Assembly: GCA_900549005.1 (NCBI GenBank)
Contig: URMT01000009.1
Coordinates: 1-33,462 of the forward strand
Reading direction: 5' to 3'
Source: an uncultured Eubacteriales bacterium
GTDB lineage: Bacteria; Bacillota; Clostridia; Christensenellales; Borkfalkiaceae
Length of the DNA: 33,462 nt
Both the position numbers and the translations under genes were made by a program. The notes below the pieces were generated by a model. That model had not been told where the DNA came from, made no database searches, and was given only the letters and a program-made list of their open reading frames with translations. Positions 8,688 to 16,700 of the stretch are shown here, piece by piece. Position 1 is the first letter of the stretch. Every line of letters begins with the position of its first letter.

Positions 8688-8768
8688 ATTTCTCCGATAT
8701 AAAAAATTCCGCGCCGACCGGGGCCGCGCCAGAAACGGCGCGCGGCGGCACTTTGACCGATATAGACA

Positions 8769-8797
8769 ATTATATAATTTTGCGCGCATTTTTTCAA
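8769..8797 (-). promoter_or_regulatory. sigma-A promoter of miaB
   Basis: On the minus strand TTGAAA (8792-8797) and a perfect TATAAT (8769-8774) are separated by 17 bases. The predicted start is near 8762. That leaves a leader of about 75 bases containing a CGCGCC / GGCGCG stem and a run of six T before the ribosome site. Confidence 0.85.
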
Positions 8798-8840
8798 ATA
8801 AATTTGCAACAAATTATATATTTTATAGATACTAATTTAG

Positions 8841-11057
8841 ATGAGAAAATTATTTAAAGCCATACTTATACTCCTCGCGCTCGTCGCAATAGCAATCGCA
8901 GCGGCGTTTGCCGTATTCGCCTTCGTAACGAAGGACGCCAAACTGGACGAAAGCAAACTTACCGATTACGGCAGGTGCATAACGGTTTGCGACAGAAACG
9001 GCGAAGAGATGACCAGCGCCTCGCTCGACGCAAAGAAAAAGAGCGTAAAACTTTGCGACCTTTCAGAAGATACGATAAACGCCTTTATCGCCTCGGAAGA
9101 CAGAAATTTTTTCAGGCACGGTGGACTCAACTATGCAAGAATGCTTAAAGCGCTGGCAACAAACATCACCTCGCGCTCGTTCAGCCAGGGCGCCTCGACG
9201 ATAAGCCAGCAGCTTATAAAAAATACCCACCTTTCGGGCGACAAAACGATAAAGCGCAAGCTGAGCGAAATAAAACTCACCAAAAAACTTGAAAAAAAGT
9301 ACTCGAAAGAGCAGATTTTAGAGATGTATCTCAATACAATCTACTTCGGGCACAACTGTTACGGGTTGGAGAGCGCGGCAGAGTTTTACTTCGGCACCAC
9401 TGCCGACAAGCTGACGCTTGAACAGAGCGCAACAGTAGTCGGACTTCTGACTTCGCCCAACAACTATTCGCCGTTCAAAAACCCCGAAAGGTGCATAAAG
9501 AGGCGCAACACCGTATTAAAATGTATGCTCGACTGCGGATTTATCGACGAAGGCACTTACGAAAAGACTGCCGCTCTTCCCCTTTCCGCCAAGGAAAACA
9601 GCACGTTCGGCGGCGCGGCGGGCTACCTTTCGGCCGTATTCGACGAGCTTGAAGAACTTGGACTGGACGGGTATGCGCTTACCGATGCAGAGATAATTAC
9701 CTACGCCGACAAAGACTTGCAGACTTACGTCGATTCTATGCAGTTCGATTGCGACAGCGCGGTAATAATAACCGCGCAGGACGGCGGCGTGAAGGCATAT
9801 AAAAGCAGCATAGGCGGCGCAAAGCGCCAGCCCGGTTCAACGATAAAACCGCTTTTGGTATACGCCCCCGCGATAGAAGAAAAACTCATCTGCCCCGCAA
9901 CCAAAATACTTGACGAAAAGATAAATTTCGGCGGCTATTCGCCCGAAAACCACGACAAAAAATATCACGGCTACCTTACGGCGGCCGAAAGCATTGCAAA
10001 AAGCTACAACATTCCCGCGGTAAAAACGCTGAACGCCCTCACCGTCGGCAAGGCGGCAGATTACGCCGAAAAAATGGGCATACAGCTCGAAGACGACGAA
10101 AAGAACCTTTCGCTTGCGCTCGGGGGAATGAAACACGGGCTTACCATTGCGGAGCTGTGCGAAAAATACCGCGCATTCACGGGCGGCGGAGCATACACGA
10201 ACACGCGGTTTATAAAGGAAATACGGCTTAAAAACGGCAAAAGCATTTACCGCGCCGAAAGCAGAAAGAAAAGGGTTTTTTCGCAGGGTACGGCTTCGCT
10301 GATGAACGAAATGCTTGAAGGCAGCGTAAAATACGGCACAGCAAAAAGGCTGAACGGCTTTTCGTTCGACATTGCCGCAAAGACGGGAACGTGCGGGAGC
10401 GCAAAGGGAAATACCGACGCTTACTGCATAGCTTACACCTCCTCCGATGCGATAGGCGTCTGGCTGGGAAGCCGCGACAATGAGCCGCTTGAAATAAGCA
10501 GCGGGGCAGATTGCTGCGAAGCGGCAAAACAGATATTTGAAAAGTTATACAAAAACAACGCTCCGCACAAACTTGAAACCGAGGCAGGCACGGCGACCGT
10601 AGAAATCGATAAAGACGAATATTCCGACAACAACAAAATAGTGCTTGCAGATAGCTGCGCGCCAAAACTTAGCACCGCTAAAATCAAAGTGCTTGCAAAC
10701 GCTGTTCCCACCCAGATATCGCAAAAATTCAGCTATCCTACCATCAAAACGCCTGCAATAAAGGCAACTTATGGCAATGTTTGCATAGAACTATGTCAGA
10801 CGAAGTACTACGCATATTTAATAAAAAGACGTTCAGACGGCAAGGAAGTTACCATCTATGACGGGGAATATCAAAAAATTATAACAGATGAGGTTGCAGA
10901 AGGAAGCTATGTTTACACAGTGACCCCCTACTATTTCGACGGCGTTAAAAAACATTACGGAAAAACAATCGAGCTACCTGCCGTAATCGTCGGCGGCAAA
11001 AGCTCCCCTCAACAAGACCTGCCCGACATAACCCAAAAAGATTGGTTCAACGAATAA
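8841..11057 (+). CDS. Class A penicillin-binding protein (glycosyltransferase plus transpeptidase)
   Basis: This 738-residue protein polymerises and crosslinks peptidoglycan outside the membrane. Residues 8-29 form a signal-anchor helix after a short basic N-terminus. The GT51 domain has the catalytic Glu86 in ASEDRNFFRHGG, then GASTISQQLIKN (117-128) and the KLTKKLEKKYSKEQILEMYLN region. The transpeptidase domain shows all three motifs: Ser333-T-I-Lys336, Ser388-Y-Asn390 and Lys514-Thr-Gly. The segment between the two enzyme domains is short compared with typical PBP1A. Past about residue 640 there is a beta-rich, fibronectin-III-like tail with no PASTA domain. It is the only plus-strand gene in the left half and is divergent from miaB. 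The ribosome site before ATG 8841 is weak. Family assignment is firm; which PBP paralogue it is cannot be said. Confidence 0.93.
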   Translation: MRKLFKAILILLALVAIAIAAAFAVFAFVTKDAKLDESKLTDYGRCITVCDRNGEEMTSASLDAKKKSVKLCDLSEDTINAFIASEDRNFFRHGGLNYARMLKALATNITSRSFSQGASTISQQLIKNTHLSGDKTIKRKLSEIKLTKKLEKKYSKEQILEMYLNTIYFGHNCYGLESAAEFYFGTTADKLTLEQSATVVGLLTSPNNYSPFKNPERCIKRRNTVLKCMLDCGFIDEGTYEKTAALPLSAKENSTFGGAAGYLSAVFDELEELGLDGYALTDAEIITYADKDLQTYVDSMQFDCDSAVIITAQDGGVKAYKSSIGGAKRQPGSTIKPLLVYAPAIEEKLICPATKILDEKINFGGYSPENHDKKYHGYLTAAESIAKSYNIPAVKTLNALTVGKAADYAEKMGIQLEDDEKNLSLALGGMKHGLTIAELCEKYRAFTGGGAYTNTRFIKEIRLKNGKSIYRAESRKKRVFSQGTASLMNEMLEGSVKYGTAKRLNGFSFDIAAKTGTCGSAKGNTDAYCIAYTSSDAIGVWLGSRDNEPLEISSGADCCEAAKQIFEKLYKNNAPHKLETEAGTATVEIDKDEYSDNNKIVLADSCAPKLSTAKIKVLANAVPTQISQKFSYPTIKTPAIKATYGNVCIELCQTKYYAYLIKRRSDGKEVTIYDGEYQKIITDEVAEGSYVYTVTPYYFDGVKKHYGKTIELPAVIVGGKSSPQQDLPDITQKDWFNE

Positions 11058-11065
11058 CTTTTTTG

Positions 11066-11081
11066 CGTTTCGCGTGAAACA
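11066..11081. promoter_or_regulatory. parS-like palindrome
   Basis: CGTTTCGCGTGAAACA matches the Bacillus-type parS consensus TGTTTCACGTGAAACA at 14 of 16 positions and keeps the GTTTC / GAAAC arms. It could bind ParB/Spo0J, which would place this locus in the origin-proximal part of the chromosome. A single site with two mismatches is suggestive only. Confidence 0.4.
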
Positions 11082-11155
11082 ATTTCTGTTATCAACAAAA
11101 AATCAAGCAATGATTTACTATGCTCCGTCGACTTTAATGCGTAATTTTTATTGCG

Positions 11156-11188
11156 TTAATTGTATGGCGCAATGCAATTGTTTTTTTT
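11156..11188 (+). terminator. Possible weak terminator of the PBP gene
   Basis: A low-GC stem TAATTG / CAATTG (11157-11162 with 11175-11180, one G-T pair) is followed at once by eight T (11181-11188). The T run is convincing but the stem is weak. Confidence 0.35.
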
Positions 11189-11335
11189 GTAGCGCAAAGC
11201 AATTTTAAGCAAATCTATGGCCGATTTTACTTTGCGCCCCGCCATTACGATTCACCATCTATACCTGCTTTGCGTTTTATAATTTAATTTGTCGTTCTGT
11301 GAAACAATTTAAAGAACTTTATACTATAATGAGAA

Positions 11336-11371
11336 CCGCGGCATAACAAACAAACGTTTGTTATGCCGCGG
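11336..11371. terminator. Perfect 16-bp inverted repeat between convergent genes
   Basis: CCGCGGCATAACAAAC (11336-11351) and its exact complement (11356-11371) enclose an AAAC loop. It lies between the convergent ends of the PBP and thiI genes, where a bidirectional terminator is expected. Neither side has a proper T-tract, so an alternative is a processing hairpin or a tiny mobile-repeat relic. Confidence 0.45.
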
Positions 11372-11443
11372 CTTATTCTATAAAATATCTCTCGTTTTTT
11401 TGTTTTATACTGCTCTGTTTGCGCCGTAATACAACTACTACGC

Positions 11444-12598
11444 TTAAAATTCCGTGACTTCGAGCGTTGAGAACGCATCGTCGAGCAGAGCTTCCACGTC
11501 GAGTTTTGCCTCCTCAGCAAGCACGTCGGCAAGTTTGGGCTTGATTATGGGGTAATCGGGCAGAAATACCGTGCAGCAGTCCTCGTATGGTCTGATTGAA
11601 ACGTCGTAGGCGCCCATATTTCGGCTGCGCTCTATAATTTCGTTCTTGTCGAAGCCGCACAGGGGGCGAAGCACTGGCATACTCTCTATCACGCTGTTGG
11701 AAGAAGTCATACCCTCAATCGTCTGGCTGGCAACCTGGCCAAGGCTTTCTCCCGTGATAATACACTGGTCGCCGTCCTTTTTGGCAAGCCTTTCTGCAAG
11801 CCTCATCATAAAGCGGCGCAGAAGAGTCACCATATATGCGCCGTTGCAGTTTTTGTGAATCTCTTCCTGAATTCTCTTGACAGAAATTACAGAAAGTTTT
11901 ATGCCGCAGGTATATTCCGACAGTATGGCGGCCAAATCGTTGACCTTCTGCCTCGCCTGCATATTTGTATAGGGATAGCTGTGAAAATGCAGGCAATCTA
12001 TCTTCATTCCGCGCTTCGCAATCATATGGCCTGCGACGGGGCTGTCTATTCCGCCCGAAAGAAGCAGAAGCCCGCGCCCCGCGGTGCCTACGGGCATACC
12101 GTCGGCGCACTTTATAAACTTATTGAATACAAGCGTCTTGCCGTTTTCGCGCACGTCGATATTGATTACGAAGTCGGGGCTGTGCACGTCCACTTTCAGC
12201 TGTTTATTCTTATCGAGCAACCTGCCGCCGATTTCCGCACTGATTGCGGGCGAATTAAGGTAAAAAGTCTTGTCTGCGCGGTGAGTTTCCACCTTGAACG
12301 AGCCGCTTTCGCCCGTCACAGCCTGTGCGGCGGCGAAGATTTTATCCATATCAGAATCGACCTTGTAGCCTACGCTGAGCGAGTGTACGCCGAACACCCT
12401 GGAAAGGCGCTTTACTATCGTATCCACGTCGTTTTCCGAAAAATTTTCAACGAGGTATCTTCCGCTCTGCCTTCTTATTTCGTGGCGGATGCCCCTCAAA
12501 GATTTTTCCATATTGGCGGCAAACACCCGCTCGAAGTAACCGCGGTTTTTACCCTTTAAATGTATCTCCGCATAGCGGATAATAACTACTTTTTCCAT
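11444..12598 (-). CDS. thiI: tRNA 4-thiouridine synthase ThiI (no rhodanese domain)
   Basis: The 384-residue protein adenylates U8 of tRNA and transfers sulfur to it. The N-terminal ferredoxin-like and THUMP region begins with the KGKNRGYFE motif (15-23). The PP-loop ATPase has LSGGIDSPVAGHM (around 180-192) and the tail motif CIITGESLGQVASQT. Cys341-Cys342 in PYEDCCTVFLP mark the acceptor cysteine region. There is no C-terminal rhodanese domain, as in Bacillus-type ThiI, so sulfur must come directly from the desulfurase encoded just upstream. That gene ends 5 bases before this ATG, and no strong ribosome site is visible, which suggests translational coupling. It is the last gene of the long minus-strand run that begins at argG. 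Confidence 0.95.
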   Translation of the reverse strand: MEKVVIIRYAEIHLKGKNRGYFERVFAANMEKSLRGIRHEIRRQSGRYLVENFSENDVDTIVKRLSRVFGVHSLSVGYKVDSDMDKIFAAAQAVTGESGSFKVETHRADKTFYLNSPAISAEIGGRLLDKNKQLKVDVHSPDFVINIDVRENGKTLVFNKFIKCADGMPVGTAGRGLLLLSGGIDSPVAGHMIAKRGMKIDCLHFHSYPYTNMQARQKVNDLAAILSEYTCGIKLSVISVKRIQEEIHKNCNGAYMVTLLRRFMMRLAERLAKKDGDQCIITGESLGQVASQTIEGMTSSNSVIESMPVLRPLCGFDKNEIIERSRNMGAYDVSIRPYEDCCTVFLPDYPIIKPKLADVLAEEAKLDVEALLDDAFSTLEVTEF

Positions 12599-12603
12599 AA
12601 AAT

Positions 12604-13737
12604 TTATTTCATCATCTCGCTGTCGGCGCGCACCACCCTGTTGAGTATGCCCGCCGCTTCTTCAATCTCTTCCGCTGTGTTGTGCGTGCAAAAACTTATT
12701 CTAAGCACTCCGTCGATAAGCTCGGGCGCAAGGCCGCACGCCTGCATTACGCGCGAATGGCGCTTTGCGGCATTGGAAGAACACGCCGAACCCGTACCTA
12801 TAATCAGCCCCTCGTCGTCGCACATATGCAGTATAGTTTCGCCGCGCACGCCCTTTGCCGCTACGGAAAGAATGTATGGCGAGCCTTCTTCGGGCGAAAT
12901 ACGCACGAAAAGCTCCTTATCCAGAAGCTGCCACAACCTTGCCTGCAACCCGCGCACGTGTTGCCACGCCTTTTCGCGCCCGCCATCAGAGCAGTGAGCC
13001 TGTGCGGCAAGGCTGAACGCCTTTATTCCGTAAACGTTTTCGGTGCCGCTTCTGAGGCCGCTTTCCTGTCCGCCGCCCCAGATGTAGGGCTGTAAAACAA
13101 GTTTTTTCTTTTTAATAAGCGCGCCCGTGCCCTTCAAAGCGCCTATTTTGTGCGCGCTCACAGAGTACATATCCACATTGCCGTCCAGCCTGAACGGCAG
13201 TTTGCCGTAGGCCTGCACTCCGTCGGAATGGAACAGGGTTCGCGGGTTCTTTGCCTTTACCTTCTTTGCAAGGCTGTTAATATCGTTAATCGCGCCCGTT
13301 TCGTTGTTTATATGAATGACCGAAACGAGCGAGGTCTTTTCGTCGACGAGCTTCAAAAGCTCTTCTTCGTCTACGCTTCCGTCTTGGTTGAGCGGGGCAA
13401 ACCTTGCCTCGACGCCCCTCCTGCCTGCCTCCTGCGCCGCGGCAAAAACGGCGGCGTGTTCACCCATAGTGGTGACGATGTTGCCCCTTCTGCCTCCGCA
13501 GAATATTGCCTGGTTGTCGGCCTCCGTTCCGCAGGACGTGATTGTAAGCGAGTATTCGTCGGGGTCGGCCACATACGAAAGTATGCTCCGCCTTGCCTCT
13601 TCAAGTTCGAGGTGCAAATTATATCCTTCCGCGTAGAGCGCGGAAGGATTATAGAATTGCTCTTTTAAGTAGCGGTCGGCCGCTTCAAGCACGCAGTCTT
13701 CGGGCCTGGTGGTCGCCGCATTGTCCAAATAAATCAT
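12604..13737 (-). CDS. Cysteine desulfurase (NifS/IscS family, NifZ-like partner of ThiI)
   Basis: This 377-residue PLP enzyme takes sulfur from cysteine as a persulfide. It starts with IYLDNAATTRP and carries SVSAHKIGALKGTGAL with the PLP lysine Lys197. The mobile active-site loop IIGTGSACSSN holds the persulfide cysteine Cys319. The SACSS loop form and length fit the IscS/NifS group rather than SufS. Its position immediately before thiI is the arrangement of Bacillus nifZ-thiI, where the desulfurase serves tRNA thiolation and not general Fe-S assembly; that role is inferred here. The ATG shares its A with the TAA stop of the carB-dapF fusion gene (TAATG), so it is coupled to that gene. Confidence 0.93.
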   Translation of the reverse strand: MIYLDNAATTRPEDCVLEAADRYLKEQFYNPSALYAEGYNLHLELEEARRSILSYVADPDEYSLTITSCGTEADNQAIFCGGRRGNIVTTMGEHAAVFAAAQEAGRRGVEARFAPLNQDGSVDEEELLKLVDEKTSLVSVIHINNETGAINDINSLAKKVKAKNPRTLFHSDGVQAYGKLPFRLDGNVDMYSVSAHKIGALKGTGALIKKKKLVLQPYIWGGGQESGLRSGTENVYGIKAFSLAAQAHCSDGGREKAWQHVRGLQARLWQLLDKELFVRISPEEGSPYILSVAAKGVRGETILHMCDDEGLIIGTGSACSSNAAKRHSRVMQACGLAPELIDGVLRISFCTHNTAEEIEEAAGILNRVVRADSEMMK

Positions 13738-16700
13738 TATATCTCTATTATGCCCTCATACGACTGTTTAACCGAGCCGTCGAGCACGAAGTCGCCGTTT
13801 TCAAGCCGCCTTACGAACAGGTCGCCGCCGCGAAGTTTTACGGTAATCACGCCGTCCTTTGCACACGCGCCCATATCGATTGCCGCCGCCGCAACAGCCG
13901 CCGCGGCCGTGCCGCAGGCCATCGTTTCGCCGTTTACCTTGTCCCAGACGCGCACCTTTACGGTGAGGTCGTTTACAATCCTTGCACACTCGACATACGA
14001 ACCGTTCTTAAACGAATCGCACGCCATAACTTCCTGCCCGAGCGCGTCAAGGTCTACGTCGTCCACTCTGTCGCAGAACGCAACGCAGTGTTCGTTGCCC
14101 ACATTCACAAAATAGACGCACTTTTCGCCGTCACCCGCAAGGTTGCCGTCCACGGCGTTTTTAAGGCTGTCGCCCTCGGCAATCCGCCTGCACTCCGCTT
14201 TGCCGAGATTTACCGAAACAGAGCTTGCCACGCCGTTGAAGGAAACTACTTCCAGCGTCTTGACGCCGCCGCACGTTTCAACGGTAATCTTGTCGGAGTT
14301 GACTATGCGCTTGTCGAACACGTACTTGGCAACGCACCTTAAAGGGTTGGCGGCAAGTCCCGCCTCGCTGCCGTCGCGGTTGAACACGCGCATCTTGCAG
14401 TCGGCCGCGTCAGATTTTTCAATCATAACGATGCCGTCGCTGCCTATTCCGTAGTGCCTGTCAGAAAAGTTTATCGCAAGCGATTCGGGGCAGGTAATCT
14501 TGTTGTCGAAGTTGTTGAAGAATATATAGTCGTTGCCGCAGCTGTGCATCTTGCAGAAGCTGAGTTTGAGCTTTTCTTTGCGCAGGTGGTTGATATCCAC
14601 GAGCTCGGTGTTGAACTGCGTGTATCTGCCCGCAATGCAGTCTGCCAGGGCGTTGGTGGTATCGAGCGAGGTAAGCACGGTTATGCCGAGCAGTATTGCG
14701 TGGTGATGGAGCGAAATATAGTTGGTGATTGACTCCATATCCGTCTTACCCGTATAGACCACGTAGTCAATCTTGCCCTCGTCCATCAGCTTAAATATAT
14801 CGTCGTTGGTGGAAAGGCGGGCGACTTCCGTGCAGTCTATGCCCAGGCTGCGTATTACCTGCGCCGTACCCTTGGTGGCGTAGAAAGTCAGTCCGAGGTC
14901 GGCGAACTTCTTTACAATATTTACTATTTCGTACTTATCCTGGTCGTTTACCGTGAAGTAGATGCCCGAAGGGTGCTGTTTTGTGGGGTGCTTCATATTG
15001 AAGCCCGCAGAAACAAGGCCCTTGAACAGTGCCTCTTCTATCGTCTTGCCTATGCCGAGCACCTCGCCCGTGGACTTCATCTCGGGGCCGAGCTGAGAGT
15101 TCACGTCGTTGAGCTTTTCAAACGAGAACACGGGCACCTTTACGGCGACGTACGGTGAGTTGGGGTAAAGCCCCGTGCCGTAGCCGAGTTTTTTGAGCTT
15201 GGCGCCTACAAGTATCTTGGTGGCTAGCTCAACCATAGGCACGCCCGTAACCTTTGAAATGTAGGGTATGGTTCGTGACGCCCTGGGATTCACTTCGATT
15301 ACGTACAGTTCGTTGTGGTAGATAAGGTACTGTATGTTTATAAGGCCCTTTGTCTTTAACGAGAGCGCAAGTTCAACAGATATGTCCACCACCTTTTTGA
15401 GCATTGCGTCGCTGAGGTTATAGGGCGGGTAAACGGCAATCGAGTCGCCGCTGTGCACGCCCGCGCGCTCTATATGCTGCATTATGCCGGGGATGAGCAC
15501 GTCAACGCCGTCGGATATGGCGTCGACTTCGAGCTCGGTGCCCATCAGGTACTTGTCGCAGAGAACGGGGTTTTCAATCTTCTGCGAAAGTATTACGTCC
15601 ATATACCTCTCGATGTCGTTCTGCGTGAAGGCGATGGTCATATTCTGGCCGCCTATTACGTACGAGGGGCGCAGAAGCACGGGATAGCCGAGCTTTTCGG
15701 CGGCGGCGATGGCCTCTTCCTTGGTCATTACCGTAAGTCCCTTGGGGCGGGCTATGGAGAACTGTTCCAGAAGTTCGTCGAACCTCTCCCTGTCCTCGGC
15801 AAGGTCCACGCTGTCTGCGGGGGTGCCGAGTATTCTTATTCCCTTCTTGTCGAGGTAACTGCACAGCTTTATGGCAGTCTGTCCGCCGAAGGTTATAACC
15901 ACGCCGTAGGGCTTTTCAACGTCGATTACCGACTGCACGTCTTCGGGCGTGAGCGATTCGAAGTACAGCCTGTCGGCCGTATCGAAGTCGGTGGATACCG
16001 TTTCGGGGTTGTTGTTTATTATTATCACTTCATAGCCGAGCTCTTTGAGCGTCCACACGCAGTGAACGGACGAATAGTCGAATTCGATGCCCTGACCTAT
16101 GCGTATGGGGCCGGAACCTATAACTATTATCCTGCGCTTTTTGCTGCGCTTTACGAAGGGCTTGGCCTCGTCGTGGTCGGCTTCGTCGTAGGTCGAATAG
16201 AAGTACGGCGTCTGCGCCGCGAACTCTGCGCCGCAGGTGTCAACCATCTTGAACACGGCGTCCCTGTGCATAGGCAGCTTGTGCGCCGAAATCTTTTCGA
16301 GCTCTTTGTCGGGGTAGCCCATCTTTTTGCCGTGCATATACTGCGCGCGCGTCATAGGCTTGCCCGCAATCTCGTTTTCAAAATCTACGAGGTTTTTGAG
16401 CTTTTCCAAAAACCACTTGTCTATCTTGGTGATTGAGTGAATCTCGTCTATCGTAATTCCGCGCTTTATGGCGCTGAACACAACGAACAGCCTTTCATCG
16501 GTCAGTTCGTGCAGCTTGGCGTGAATTTCTTCGTCAGAAAACTCTGCCATCTTGGGCATATTGAGCGTGCCGAGCGAAATTTCTGCGCCGCGCACGGCCT
16601 TCATTATAGCCATCTCGAAGGAGGTGCCTATTGCCATAACTTCGCCCGTGGCCTTCATTCTGGTGCCCAGAGTGCGCTTTGCGTACAGGAATTTATCGAA

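Larger units (their letters stand above)
11058..11443. other. 386-bp AT-rich spacer between convergent PBP and thiI genes
   Basis: No believable gene is seen. The spacer holds a parS-like site right after the PBP stop, near-duplicate words GCGCAATGCAATT (11168-11180) and GCGCAAAGCAATT, two copies of GTGAAACAATTT (near 11074 and 11299), an isolated TATAAT (11325-11330), and a perfect 16-bp hairpin (11336-11371). Base composition is clearly more AT-rich than the flanking genes. Confidence 0.6.
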
